Below are positions 1-9,600 of a stretch of DNA of 64,000 bases, in pieces (the first letter of the stretch is position 1; every line of letters starts with the position of its first letter). The stretch is from NCBI RefSeq assembly GCF_040939455.1, contig NC_134112.1, forward strand, positions 17,758,501-17,822,500, read 5' to 3'. This stretch comes from Microcebus murinus (lineage: Eukaryota > Chordata > Mammalia > Primates > Cheirogaleidae). Below the pieces are notes generated by a model. The model saw only the letters and a program-made list of their open reading frames with translations, made no database searches and was not told the DNA's origin. Made by a program: the position numbers and the translations under genes.

Positions 1-19
1 TGTCTACTGTGATAGCATT

Positions 20-96
20 TAATTCAATTTCCCTAGTGCCCAGCATACAGCAGTACAAGACATATATTTGTTTAATGAATGAACTTGAGTGAAGTT
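20..96 (+). repeat. L2/MIR 3'-end fragment
   Basis: The order 'gtgcccagcatacagcag...acatatatttgtttaatgaatgaa' follows the usual L2 3' end, where a cassette like 'cctggcacatagtaggtgctcaataaa' leads into TTGAATGAATGAA. Confidence 0.55.
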
Positions 97-399
97 TTAA
101 ACTATTACTGATGTAACAACTTTACATCAATACTAGCACTTTAACTGGTAGTATCTTGCTTCGAAAAGTTCAAAAGCACCGAGATACTAACAAATGTAAA
201 ATGATCAATGTCCCAAGTTACTAATCATGTCACAATTTGTAATAGCAAAATATTGTAAATTGATGTCTATCAAAGTGGACATGTCAAATCTATCCACATG
301 CTATGATCTAAATATACTCCTCCAAAACTCCTATATTGAAAATATCACCAATAGTATTAATGATCTTACTAAAGAGGTGCATGGAATCTATTCACCCCA

Positions 400-630
400 T
401 GTACCCCTTCTGCCATGTGAGGACATAATGTTAGTCCTCTCAAGAAGCAGCAGCGTTTAAGGTATTATCTTGGAAGCAGAGACTTGACCCTCATCAGACA
501 CCAAACCTTCCAGCACCTTGATCTTGGACTTCCCAACCTCAAGAATGGTAAGAAATAAGTTTCTGTTCTTAATAAATTATTCAGTCTCAGGTATTTTGTT
601 GCAGCAGCCAAATGGACTGAGACAGACACC
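400..630 (+). mobile_element. MLT1-type MaLR LTR, 3' part
   Basis: The stretch has the characteristic 3' half of an MLT1 LTR: CTTCTGCCATGTGAGGACA, then 'ccctcatcagacaccaaa', 'ccttgatcttggacttccc', the AATAAATTATTCAGTCTC poly(A)-signal region, and an end near 'ggactgagacag'. The 5' half is missing or decayed. No internal retroviral coding sequence is present. Confidence 0.8.
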
Positions 631-1420
631 AGACAGCTGTATAAAGAATGCTGTTTATGTACTGACATGAAACAATCCAAGATACACTAACAGAAAATAA
701 AAGGTGAGAAAGGATGTGTTTTATGCCACCAAACGTGGGGGCAAGAAGGATATATGTTTTTAACTTCTATATACAAAAAAAAAAAAAGACCCATGGAAGA
801 ACACACAAGAAAGTGTTAAATAGGTTATCTGAAGAGTAGGAAACTGGGTGACTTGAGAATAGGAGTAGAAAGATTTCACTGCATATCTCTTTTGAATTTT
901 GAACCAAGTGATTATATTATCTACTAAAAAATTAAGCTCCCAATAATCAAAAAGCAATTTCAGAAATAAAAACACAAATATTATAACAAACAGGGCATGG
1001 GCCATAGCTTTCTTGATTGCTACTGTTTCAAAGCATCTGATACTTGTTGGAGTCAAATATTTGTTAAATATTTTGTAAACAAAGTTTACAAAAATATCAA
1101 ATTGCCACTGTAAGAGTATTTCAAATATATTTTTAAAAGAACAGTGAAACTGAGGAAAAATGGTTTTGATTTTCCTGAAAAACAGTCAATCAGAATCAAA
1201 TATTTTCAGGGCCCCATCCCAAGCCTACTACTGTTTACCAAATGCTAGAACACTATCTGTATGCTTTTAAAAGTACCATGGTGAGCATTCTAACTATTTC
1301 ATGTTTTCTCTGTGTTTGAAATCTTACATAATAAAGAAGGGGGGCTTTAAAAAGCTACCCAGAAATGACTTTGAATAAGTATATACATATGATATCTCAA
1401 TAAAACTGTTAAAAAAAAAG
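631..1420. other. SEPTIN7 intron, no recognisable feature
   Basis: AT-rich sequence with a short A-run near 774-787. The frame at 760-1056 is a translated low-complexity shadow. I see no gene here. Confidence 0.6.
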
Positions 1421-1424
1421 AAAA

Positions 1425-1645
1425 CAATAAAACAATATACTAATCTATGGCTATTAGAAATCAGAACAGGGGTTACCTGGAACAGAAGGGGGATAACGGC
1501 AATGGGGTACAAGAAACTCTGGGATGGTGGAAATATTCTGTATCTTGATTGGAATAAAGGCTACAAGATGTATGTGTACACATATGTCAAAATTCACTGA
1601 ACTAAATAATTTTACTATATGAAAGCCATAACTCAATAAAGTTAC
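1425..1645 (+). mobile_element. L1 (L1M-type) 3'-UTR fragment
   Basis: The layout 'gaacaggggttacctggaa ... gtggaaatattctgtatcttgatt ... aattcactgaact ... aactcaataaa' matches old L1M 3' UTRs. A related copy lies at 51145-51362. Confidence 0.6.
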
Positions 1646-1649
1646 TTAA

Positions 1650-1812
1650 TAACTTGGGAAGCATTTGGACATGCAGATTCCTGGGCTCCTCTCTCAGAGA
1701 TTGTGAATCAGTGGGTCTGTAGTGTGAACCAGTTAATCTGCATTTTTAACTATAGGCCATGGTTGACCCTTCATGCATGAGGGTCATCAATTATAGTTTG
1801 GAAAATACTGAC
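1650..1812 (+). mobile_element. MER5-like hAT (Charlie) fragment
   Basis: The core 'cagattcctgggctcctctctcagagattgtgaatcagtgggtctg...aatctgcatttttaac' and a terminal 'agtttggaaaatactg' follow the MER5 layout. It is diverged and lacks a clean left terminus. Confidence 0.6.
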
Positions 1813-2064
1813 TTAGCATAATGTTCTACGTCCAGTAATTACTTGTAACACTTTGTAAAAAATACATGAATTAATGATAAATTTATACCGAAAAAAAAAA
1901 AAAAAAGCTACCTAGGTGATTCTGATTCTCAAGTTTGGGAAATATTAACAATATTAAGTGACAGGAGTTACAGGAGGAAGAATTAAGTAGTAAAATGGTT
2001 AAGGAAGACTTCTTCCTTCTTCTCCATCTCCTACAATTCTTCAATGGCTCTCAATCACCTAGTG

Positions 2065-2271
2065 CAATGGTTCTCAATTAGGGGCGATTCTACCCAAGAG
2101 TTGTCATTTGGCAATGTCTGCAGACATTTTTTCAATTTCACAAGTGGAGAAGGCATGTGCTACTGGCATCTTAGTGGGTTGAGAACAGGGATGCTGGTTA
2201 ATACGTACAATGCACAGGACTACCCACTCACTCATAATGAAGAATTATAAAACCTCAAATGAGAAACTCTG
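2065..2271 (+). mobile_element. MER20 hAT transposon
   Basis: Starts CAATGGTTCTCAA, has the MER20 signature 'catttggcaatgtctgcagacattttt...tgctactggcatcttagtgggt...gggatgctg...caatgcacagga', and ends GAGAAACTCTG. Flanking octamers ACCTAGTG (2057-2064) and ACCTGGAG (2272-2279) match at 6 of 8 positions, as expected of a decayed hAT 8-bp target duplication. It lies inside SEPTIN7 intron 1. MER20 copies are known as a source of regulatory sites, but nothing here shows activity. Confidence 0.85.
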
Positions 2272-2628
2272 ACCTGGAGCCTCGCCTCAAATGAAGCCAC
2301 CAAAAGTACTCAGTTGTGGCCTCAAAGCTAAAAAACACAAGAGAATTAACATGTTACATCTTCAGGCAAGTCGATTTTTACTTCCAGATTAGTGGAGAAG
2401 GAGAAATAGTTTTATCTTTATATTTTACATAAAGCAAACAAATATAGAATAAAATGCAAATGTCACATGAATACATAAGACTTAAAAAGCTTCAGGCTAC
2501 CCACCTCCACAAATCACAGAGGAAACTTACTCTCCTCAGCCTTCAAAGTATGGTACTTTTGAAGTTAAGAAACACTGGCCTAAAATACTGTACATAAACT
2601 TTAGCATGACTGTTTTGTTACTGCAGCA

Positions 2629-2661
2629 TTATCTAACCTAGTACTATCTAACCTAGTACTA
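2629..2661. repeat. short tandem duplication
   Basis: The phrase 'tatctaacctagtac' occurs twice back to back. It is a local slippage-type duplication. Confidence 0.7.
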
Positions 2662-2852
2662 TTCGAAGTGTATTCTGTGGACCAATGAGCCAGTCTGTTA
2701 ATAATTGATCGATTTATATGAAAGAAGTATAGAAACTGAGAGCACAAAAGTTGATTTTGTATAGCAAAATAATTTTATATCTATTGGATCTAATAAAAAG
2801 TTAGGCTTATATTTCATCTTTCTTATTCCATCTTCATTTTTTAAGAAATTTG

Positions 2853-3261
2853 CAGTAAAGTCATAAACTGCATAATGACATTTCAATCAATGATGGACTA
2901 CATATTCGACAGTGATACCACAGATTATAATGGAGCTGAAAAACTGCTATCACCAAGCAGTCATAAGTCATCCTGCTAGTCATCCTAGCAATCATAAGTT
3001 CATAGTACAACGCACTATCTTTTCTATGTTTAAATATGTTTAGAAGCATATACTAACCACTGTATTACAACTCCCTATGGTATTCAGTACGGTAACATGC
3101 TGTACAAGTTTGTAGCCTAGGAGCAACAGGCTAGGTGAGTAGTAGGTTAAACCATCTAGTTTTTTGTAAGTACACTCTATGATGTTTACACAATGATGAA
3201 ATCACCTGATGATGCATTTCTCAGAATGTATCCCCATCATTAAGTAAGCAATGCATAATTG
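2853..3261 (-). mobile_element. Tigger/pogo-group DNA transposon fossil
   Basis: On the minus strand it starts CAATTATGCATTGCTTACTTAA, continues 'tggggatacattctgagaaatgc' and 'catcatagagtgtacttac', then 'cctaggctacaaacttgtacagcatgttac'. The left end reads 'cataatgacatttcaatcaatgatgg...gattataatggagctgaaaaa'. This is the layout of a widespread mammalian Tigger-group element (consensus start CAGTCATGCGTCGCTTAACG). Exact family name not certain. Confidence 0.6.
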
Positions 3262-3345
3262 TTCTTTTATATTTTATAATGACATCAATCCATGGTAGAT
3301 TAAAAAAAAAAACTTTAAGTCCCTCATCAGTTTGAGAAGCACTGA

Positions 3346-5929
3346 CCTAACTAACCTATTCTGACTGATACATCTAGTGAATGGCAAAGCCAGGATTTGA
3401 ATCCATATCTGACAACAAAACTTTCTTAATCATTATACTATATGCTTCCATTATCATTAAGAATTTGAACTCAAACCCCTGTATGTAATTCCTACCTCTT
3501 GAGAGTTAGACTGCACCAGGTATGAGTCACAAGGACTTTCTATATGTGTCTGGCCTATGGCCTTCAACACTGAAAGCAAGTCAAGCTCCCTTTTTGACCT
3601 CTCTTTCCCAGGCCCATGCTCAAAACTTAGTCTCTAGCTCTCTGATAATGCAAAAGGACAAGAGAAGTCAAAAACAAAGAAAAGATCATATTTCCCCTCA
3701 AGGCCTGGTGCAGAGCCATTGAATGCTACCATTTTCTTTAAGGACTCACCCTAGTTTCTATCTGACTTTGCGGGATGATGGCCTCGTCTTAAGTAGGAGT
3801 AGCCCCAGATCTTTCTAACCACACTAGCTATATGAAGTATAGAATAAATAAATCCAAATTAAAAAGCCACCTGGACCTAAGAGCCTTTAGTAAAGTCTTC
3901 TTTCCTCACACCAAGACTTCCAACCCTGAAGTCTTAAAAACCTTAGATTTGATCCATCTAGACTGAACGTTGACCATGATCTTTATTTAAAAAAAAAAAA
4001 TGTTACATGCCAATCCAATACATAATACTTCAAAAACACAATTTAACTCCCCTCAAAAAATCCATACCAAGTGCAATGGTCTGCTAATTTTTATTTTTAA
4101 ATATTAGTAGAAATTCATAAATTGATTTTAAGACCCATGAATAGGCAGCAATCTACAAAACACTTCTGTAAAGTCCAACAATCTACATTTAACAGTATGC
4201 TTTCATCTGACAAACCAAACCCATAATCAAGCTACCTTAAACTTTTATTCCTTAAAAACATAATTTTTCTACATCAGTTTCCATTATACAACCTTATGTC
4301 ATTTACATTCCAAATTTTGTACAGAAAAAGAAATATACAAAATGTTTTGTCTCAAAACTTAGTAAAACACATAAATTGTTAAAATAAGTATGTTCAACTT
4401 CTAATCAAAAATTGAAGATAATGTATTAAGTCAAAATGTAAAACATGATTCTCTCTGCTGGCAATTTAGTCAGGTAACAATACTCTACTGTCAATTCCCA
4501 GAATACAGTCTACAGTGAATATGTATACAAGTTTGAAACCAACCTGCTCTACCACTATCCTTATTTTGGCTGGTCCCCTAGAAGCCACAGATCTAACTTT
4601 TCTTCTTCCCTCTTTCCTCCCAAGCTTTGTTGTTGTTGTTATAGCATATCCCTCTAAATTGCCCTAAGGTCTGTCAGGAGTCCTAACTTGTCTCACACTA
4701 GCTCAGAAGTTCTGGTATGGACTTATTTAAACTTATTTTTATGGGAAAATGCACAAATTCAAACAATCAATTTTGTAGCAAACTTCCAAAACATAGTCCA
4801 TTGATAATACTACCCTTCAAGTAGTTATGCATCAAATTACCTTATCTGAAAACCAAAACCATCAACTAAAATTGTTAAACTAAATTAGATAAACATCATA
4901 TCCTTTCTGTGAGTTAAAACCAAATTAATATAAACAGAAATTTCTGTTATCATTTATGAAATTGAATTCTGTAAGCTGAAGAGTACATGTGATATTTTTA
5001 AAACTGCATTAAGAGGACCTAGTTCCATCGTGTTGTTCCATCACAGAATGACACAATGCTACCATGCAAACCATCTATGTAGCTTCCACATATATTTCAT
5101 AATTCCACTCAACTCTATCTCCTTTAATCCCACCCACTGAACAGCTGAGTGGGATGAAAGATTGTTTCCTACTCCCCACCCCACACAACCACCACCCCTT
5201 GCTCATTTCCTTGTAGTTTGGAGGAATAAGAAATCCTGGCGGCAGTACATGACTTAGTAATTGTTTATATTGTATTGAAGCAGTACATGACTTCAATCTA
5301 TCAGGATTCCATAAATTTCAACCCTATCTGTACACTTAAAGCCTAAGGACTCCTCAACTTGTGCATAAACTTTAGGAGGAAAAACTAAGTATGTACATAA
5401 ATATGTAAAATAAGTAAAATGCTTGTAAATCTAGATTATCTGTTCATTTAAATTCTCAAGGGCACTCAGGAAGATATTCTTCCATTTCATCAAAATAACA
5501 AAGCCAAAAGAAGTAATTCTTAAAGCTGAACTATTTAGCAATAAATTCGCAAGAATTCAAGTACTATGTTATTATTTCAGTAACTAAGCAAACACCTGAA
5601 CGTAACAAATTCTTTCCTACAACTATAAAAACCCAGATTTGAAACAGTGTACTCTCAAAAAGTAACTTAGCAAATGGAAATGTGCTAGAAAAATCTCAGT
5701 TGCTTATTTCTTACCATACATAGTTGAAATGGAACTCAGGAGTGGAAAAAGTGAATGAAATGGCCTGTCCTTTTTCCAACATGTGGGGGAGGAAAGGAAA
5801 TGGAAGGGCTTCTAAGGAGAATAACTGAGAACACTGAAATATTTTCACAAATTAATTTCCTTAAACTTCACCAGCACGTATCTCCACTCCCTCCCTTTTC
5901 CAGGGACCCTTCCCACCCTTTCCACTTCC
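3346..5929. other. SEPTIN7 intron 1, unique AT-rich sequence
   Basis: No recognisable transposon and no coding exon across about 2.6 kb. A GTT-rich spot lies at 4629-4640 and A-runs near 3301 and 3989. The absence of identifiable repeats next to the promoter is compatible with regulatory sequence. Confidence 0.55.
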
Positions 5930-6131
5930 TCCGGAGGGCGCCCTTCCCAAACGTTCTTTTCCCCCTATTCCTAAAAATTAAGCCCGAACCCCAAACCAAG
6001 CTCCCGATCCTCCAGTCTCAAGGCTCGCCCGCCGTCCACCGACCCTCCGGGCTGCGCCTGGGGAAAAGCAACCCCGAGAGACCGGGAGAGGGAAGCGAGT
6101 AGGCGAGGCGGTTGCCGGAGCTGCTGGAGCT

Positions 6132-6176
6132 CTGGAGCTGCTGCTGCAGCCGCCGCCGCCTGCACCGCAGCTCCAG
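6132..6176. repeat. inverted repeat around CTG/CCG triplet tract
   Basis: CTGGAGCTGC (6132-6141) and GCAGCTCCAG (6167-6176) are perfect 10-bp inverted arms. They enclose a short CTG then CCG triplet stretch. The sequence lies in the CpG island, in SEPTIN7 intron 1, about 0.6 kb downstream of the donor. Confidence 0.8.
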
Positions 6177-6731
6177 CCCGGTGCATCCTTCTTCCTCCCT
6201 CCCCGCCGCCGCCCTCCCGGGGCCGGCCCACACAGCACCCCGGCCCCAGAGCTCGCACACACATCCCCACCCTCCTCGCCAGGCCCGCTCCCTCACGAGG
6301 GGAGCTCCGCCAAGGCTGCTGCGGCCGGCGACAGGAGAAAGCAGGGCCGCGGGAGCCGGCGGGCCCGGGAGGCGGCGAGCGGATGGAGGGAGGCAAGGGC
6401 TGAGCTAAGAGGACCCCGCTCGAGCAGCTGCAGCCGCGGAGGCCGCAGCTCCCGTCTCCCCGCGCCCCAGGCCCGCCTGCCGCGGCACAGGAAATGCCGC
6501 CGCCTCGGCTCTCCTCACGTTCAATTCAAACTGTCACCGCCGCCACCTCCCCTCCCCCCGGGCCCGCCGCCGCCTCGCCCCGGGCCCGCCGTCGCCCCCG
6601 CCCCACCTCCCCTCGCCGCCGCTCCCCGCCTCGACTCAGGGCGTTCCCCCGGCTCGGTCCAGCGGCCGCAAAGCCTCCCAGGAATCGGAGCCGCCGACCC
6701 CGAGTCGCGACGGCCCAAAGCTGAGACTCAC

Positions 6732-6792
6732 CCATGGTGCTGCTGTTGACGCTCCTCTCCTCAGCAGCAGCGGATCTCGCACTGACCGACAT
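6732..6792 (-). CDS. SEPTIN7: SEPTIN7 (septin-7) coding exon 1, N-terminus only
   Basis: Septin-7 is a GTP-binding cytoskeletal protein that polymerises with SEPTIN2- and SEPTIN6-group subunits into hexamers or octamers and filaments used in cytokinesis, cilia and dendritic spines. Read on the minus strand from the ATG at 6792..6790, this exon encodes 20 residues, beginning MSVSARSAAAEER and ending NSSTM. This matches the septin-7 N-terminus as I know it. The start is supported by an in-frame TAG at 6855..6853 with no ATG in between. After the ATG of residue 20 comes one G, then GTGAGT at 6731..6726, giving a phase-1 donor that leaves the first base of a valine codon. The GTPase domain and coiled coil lie in later exons beyond the left edge. 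The G at -3 gives a moderate Kozak context. No break or frameshift is seen. The assignment is strong although the exon is short, because residue sequence and splice phase both fit. Confidence 0.93.
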
Positions 6793-7000
6793 CCCCTCCC
6801 CCCTCCGCGACCAGCCCCGGCGCAGCGCAGCCCGCCGATTCTCCAAAGCCGCCTACGCCGATTCCGCGGCGTAGCCGCCCGGCGTCGCTGCCCAGCTTAC
6901 GCACGCGACAGCAGGCGAACTCCTCCACTGGCTCTCTCCCGACTCCCGCTCCCTCCTCCGTCCCCCGCCCCCTCAGACGAGGCTTCCGGGCCGAGCAGAG
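6793..7000 (-). promoter_or_regulatory. SEPTIN7: SEPTIN7 5' leader and core promoter zone
   Basis: This GC-rich, TATA-less stretch lies immediately upstream of the SEPTIN7 start codon. It holds an 8-bp perfect inverted repeat at 6853-6860 and 6867-6874 (CTACGCCG / CGGCGTAG, 6-base loop) and, on the minus strand, a CCGGAAG ETS/GABPA-type site at 6989..6983. The exact transcription start cannot be read from sequence. CpG-island promoters of this type usually start at several dispersed positions. Confidence 0.7.
6853..6874. repeat. perfect 8-bp hairpin in SEPTIN7 leader
   Basis: Arms CTACGCCG (6853-6860) and CGGCGTAG (6867-6874) with a 6-base loop. It lies 60-80 nt 5' of the start codon. If transcribed it would form a GC-rich stem in the 5' UTR. 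Confidence 0.85.
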
Positions 7001-7013
7001 ACTGGCTTCGATA

Positions 7014-7021
7014 TCGCGAGA
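7014..7021 (-). promoter_or_regulatory. TCTCGCGA promoter motif
   Basis: The plus strand reads TCGCGAGA, so the minus strand reads TCTCGCGA. This near-palindromic element is typical of TATA-less CpG-island promoters and is often found at bidirectional ones. It lies about 220 bp upstream of the SEPTIN7 ATG, in the position expected for a core promoter motif. The binding protein is not settled by sequence. Confidence 0.6.
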
Positions 7022-7105
7022 TTATCCCCTCCCATGCCTGGCCGCCTCACTCCATTTCGAGCATGACTTCATGGGCATCGGCGACGTTTTTGATGCTCGG
7101 GTTTA

Positions 7106-7116
7106 GCCGCCATGTT
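7106..7116 (-). promoter_or_regulatory. YY1-type site
   Basis: GCCGCCATGTT on the plus strand is the reverse complement of an AACATGGCGGC motif, one mismatch from the YY1 consensus AAGATGGCGGC. A second site in the opposite orientation lies at 7281-7291. Confidence 0.5.
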
Positions 7117-7280
7117 TAAATTGGCCGGATCTGGCACCTTGAGGTCATGGATAGTCGGGTTTCTTTGCATGTCCCGTCAACACTGCCTCTAAATTTAGCC
7201 GCGTTACATTTGTCGGAGAAAACCTGGGGCCGCTGAGGGAGTGGTCGGTGGGGTGCGAGGGTGGGGTCTTGCCCGAATTA

Positions 7281-7291
7281 AAGATGGCCGC
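7281..7291 (+). promoter_or_regulatory. YY1-type site
   Basis: AAGATGGCCGC closely matches the YY1 consensus AAGATGGCGGC. Its plus orientation points away from SEPTIN7. In many promoters this motif sits just downstream of a start site, so it would suit a divergent plus-strand transcript. Confidence 0.5.
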
Positions 7292-7314
7292 GGCCAGTGC
7301 CGCCCCGCGCAATT

Positions 7315-7322
7315 TCACGTCA
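7315..7322. promoter_or_regulatory. CRE-like site
   Basis: TCACGTCA (minus strand TGACGTGA) differs from the full CRE palindrome TGACGTCA at one position and could bind CREB/ATF-family factors. It lies within the CpG island, about 0.5 kb upstream of the SEPTIN7 ATG. Confidence 0.4.
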
Positions 7323-8014
7323 GGATTTGGAACTGCGGGAGCCGCCCGTTTGGCCCCAGCGCCTCTTTACGGAATTGGCGTAAGGCAAAGAGGCGCTGCT
7401 GGATGGAAGTGCTAGACTGGGCAACTGCCCCAGGGCGGGGGCCGCGTCTGCTCCTGGGCTTCTGGCTACTGACCTGGCTGGCGGCTTTGTGAGTGCAAGT
7501 GAAGAGATACTTCGAGGCAGGTGTCTACGCCCTCGTCCATCCCTGTTTCCTCGGCTTTCGGGGAGAAAAATGAGGTTAGACCTCGATTGCCCCGGCACTT
7601 CCTCGTGCTGTCACTTTGGTGGCCTTTCACGTCCAAGAGGTCGTTGGCTGCTGCAGCCTCCACTGCTGACTGTCTGCTGCCACGCTCGTCTGGGCGCACC
7701 TGGTTGATGCCCGGTTCCGTCCGCTTGGAGCTCCCACCCTAGTTGTTGAAATGAATGGACACATGAAACTTGGGTAACAAAGAGTAAAGAAGGTCTAAGA
7801 TTGTGGGGTCTTGTACTATAGCGATGGATGTGGCTCTGTCATTGGAACCTTCTCCAAATGCTTTCTAATGAAGGCCCTACTTCACTGGGAATAACCATAG
7901 TCTCCCGTACATTTCTTGAAACTAATGACTCTCTTCCTTGAATACTTCATTCACATGTGTTTATTTTCCTGTTAAACTGCATATTAAGGAATTGCATATA
8001 TATATGTATATATA

Positions 8015-8545
8015 AAGTTAAGAGCACGTGCAAGAATGTTCAGTGCAGCATAGCCTGCATTATTAGTGAAGTAATAAATGTCCACTAATAGAAGAATGGA
8101 TAAGTTAACATCTTTGAGCAAATTAACATACATGGGATACTAAACAATGAAAATCAATAAACAAAAGCTACCATTTTTAATATGGATAGAGTTCATCAAC
8201 ATAATATAAGGAAAGAAGTAAGTTTCAGAAAGATGTATATGACATACCATAAGTAAAGGTTTAAAAATAAGAAACGTGAGATCAAATTGTAAAAATCATA
8301 TAAGGAAATGATACATGCCTAATTCAGCATAATGGTTATTTCCAGAGAGGAGGAGAAGGGAATGTAAAATAGGAAGGATTCACTTGTATCTATGTTTTAT
8401 TTTCTACCGAAAGCAATCTACAGAAACTGTGGCAAAACATTAAGATTTGCTAAAGCTAGGTGGAGGTACATGGGTATTCAATTGTAATTTTCTTCCATAC
8501 TCTTCTGCATACTTGAAATACTTCCAGTTTTTTAAGGAAGGAAAT
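8015..8545 (+). mobile_element. L1M 3'-end fragment
   Basis: Typical old L1 3' sequence: 'caagaatgttcagtgcagcat', 'aatgtccactaatagaagaatggataa', 'taatggttatttccagagagg', ending near 'cttccagttttttaaggaagg'. A TA-rich stretch (7996-8017) precedes it. Confidence 0.65.
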
Positions 8546-8734
8546 TTTATCCAAGGAAGCAACTTATTTTGTGTCTTGTGTTTCTTATGCTGTTTCATAA
8601 GTCTGCATTCTTACTGAATTACTCATAAAGTCTGTTCCAACTCCTCTGCCCAACCAATCATTGTGTTAAATTTCTGAAATGTCACATGAGCATTTTACTT
8701 TGGGAAATTTCATTAAATTTCTATTTTTGAAAAC

Positions 8735-8966
8735 GGCAGTGTAAAAAGCAGGATAAATGTATAGCCACTGGATTCAGATTGCCTGGGTTCAAATCTCAGC
8801 TCACCATTTATTAGGCATGTATCCAAGGATAAAGTACTTAACTTTTCTGTGATCCAGTTTCTTCATCTATAAATGGAGATAATAGTTATCCAGTAGGGTT
8901 TTTGTGAATGCTACATGGAGTAATATATGTGTCCAGTGCCTAGTAAATGCTTAATAAATATTACCC
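8735..8966 (+). repeat. MIR SINE
   Basis: Core and tail are clear: 'gattcagattgcctgggttcaaatctcagctc', 'cttcatctataaatggagataata', 'cagtgcctagtaaatgcttaataaatatta'. Confidence 0.85.
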
Positions 8967-8969
8967 TTA

Positions 8970-9600
8970 TATAAACCATTTTAAAATATTAAACCAAATG
9001 CTAGTATTAATATAATAGTCTAAAAGAAGAAAAGCTTTGCCTCTCCTCTCTATTGCTATATTTCTTTGAGGATGATCTCTTAGTGGGTATTAAAAGGTTG
9101 AATTGTGTTATTTTGTGCTCTGAAAATAAATTCTTAATATTAAAAAATATTAACTTCTTTGCTTGAGGTTTGTTAATGCTCTAATTCAAACTCCATTCCA
9201 CACAAGAATAGCTTCACTATTTTTCATTGAAAATTACATGGAGTATTACTGACAATGAGATGATATTCTATGGAACTTTATAAGGAGGTTTAATAGTTGA
9301 TGTTATATAATGTATATATATATGTGTGTGTGTATTATGCAAATTATATGTGGGATGTGAGGAAAGTTATAATTTCTATTGCACTGTCTATAATATTACA
9401 TTTGGCAATAAAATATAGCCTACCTTAATTTTCTTATTCAGAAACAAGTTTAAAAAAGAAAAGTGATCTGAAATTCTGGATGGACCACGTAGATTGTTTC
9501 CACTACTTATTTACAGTGTCCAAACTGAAGTGGGCCTTCAGCTTTACTAAGCAATACTTGTTTCCCTAGTTAGCTCTATTTCCATTTTCCACAACAGCCA
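8970..9600. other. intergenic, no clear feature
   Basis: AT-rich sequence with a short TA/TG dinucleotide patch at about 9303-9333. No gene seen. Confidence 0.5.

Larger units (their letters stand above)
1..6725 (-). other. SEPTIN7: SEPTIN7 intron 1 (5' portion)
   Basis: All sequence left of the exon-1 donor belongs to the first intron of SEPTIN7, which continues beyond the window. It contains an L2/MIR tail, an MLT1 remnant, an L1 3' end, MER5-like and MER20 hAT elements and a Tigger-group fossil. No second exon or convincing acceptor followed by septin coding sequence was found. Confidence 0.85.
7240..7488 (+). ncRNA. candidate first exon of a divergent lncRNA (SEPTIN7-DT-like)
   Basis: In human a non-coding divergent transcript starts head-to-head with SEPTIN7. 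Here the plus side of the CpG island carries a YY1-type site at 7281 and a GTGAGT candidate donor at 7489-7494 (preceded by TTT, so not ideal). The boundaries are inferred: the left edge is arbitrary and no acceptor was identified. The 83-codon open frame across it has GC-island composition and no recognisable domain. Confidence 0.25.
5930..7720. promoter_or_regulatory. CpG island, probable bidirectional promoter
   Basis: Base composition changes abruptly from AT-rich flanks to dense G+C with abundant CpG dinucleotides, and falls back near 7740. The island covers SEPTIN7 exon 1, the first part of intron 1 and about 0.9 kb upstream. It contains trinucleotide GCC/CTG runs (6120-6165), Sp1-type GC boxes, an ETS site, TCGCGAGA (7014-7021), YY1-type sites at 7106-7116 and 7281-7291, and a CRE-like TCACGTCA at 7315-7322. 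Such islands commonly fire in both directions. The open frames inside it are proline/arginine/alanine-rich by composition and I do not treat them as genes. Confidence 0.9.

Noticed and set aside
5755..6846. Several overlapping open frames of 65-141 codons on both strands in the CpG island
   Set aside because: Proline/arginine/alanine/serine-rich products come from GC-rich composition. Only the 20 residues of SEPTIN7 exon 1 are real. The apparent longer N-terminal extension begins with TTG and is cut off by an in-frame TAG at 6855..6853.
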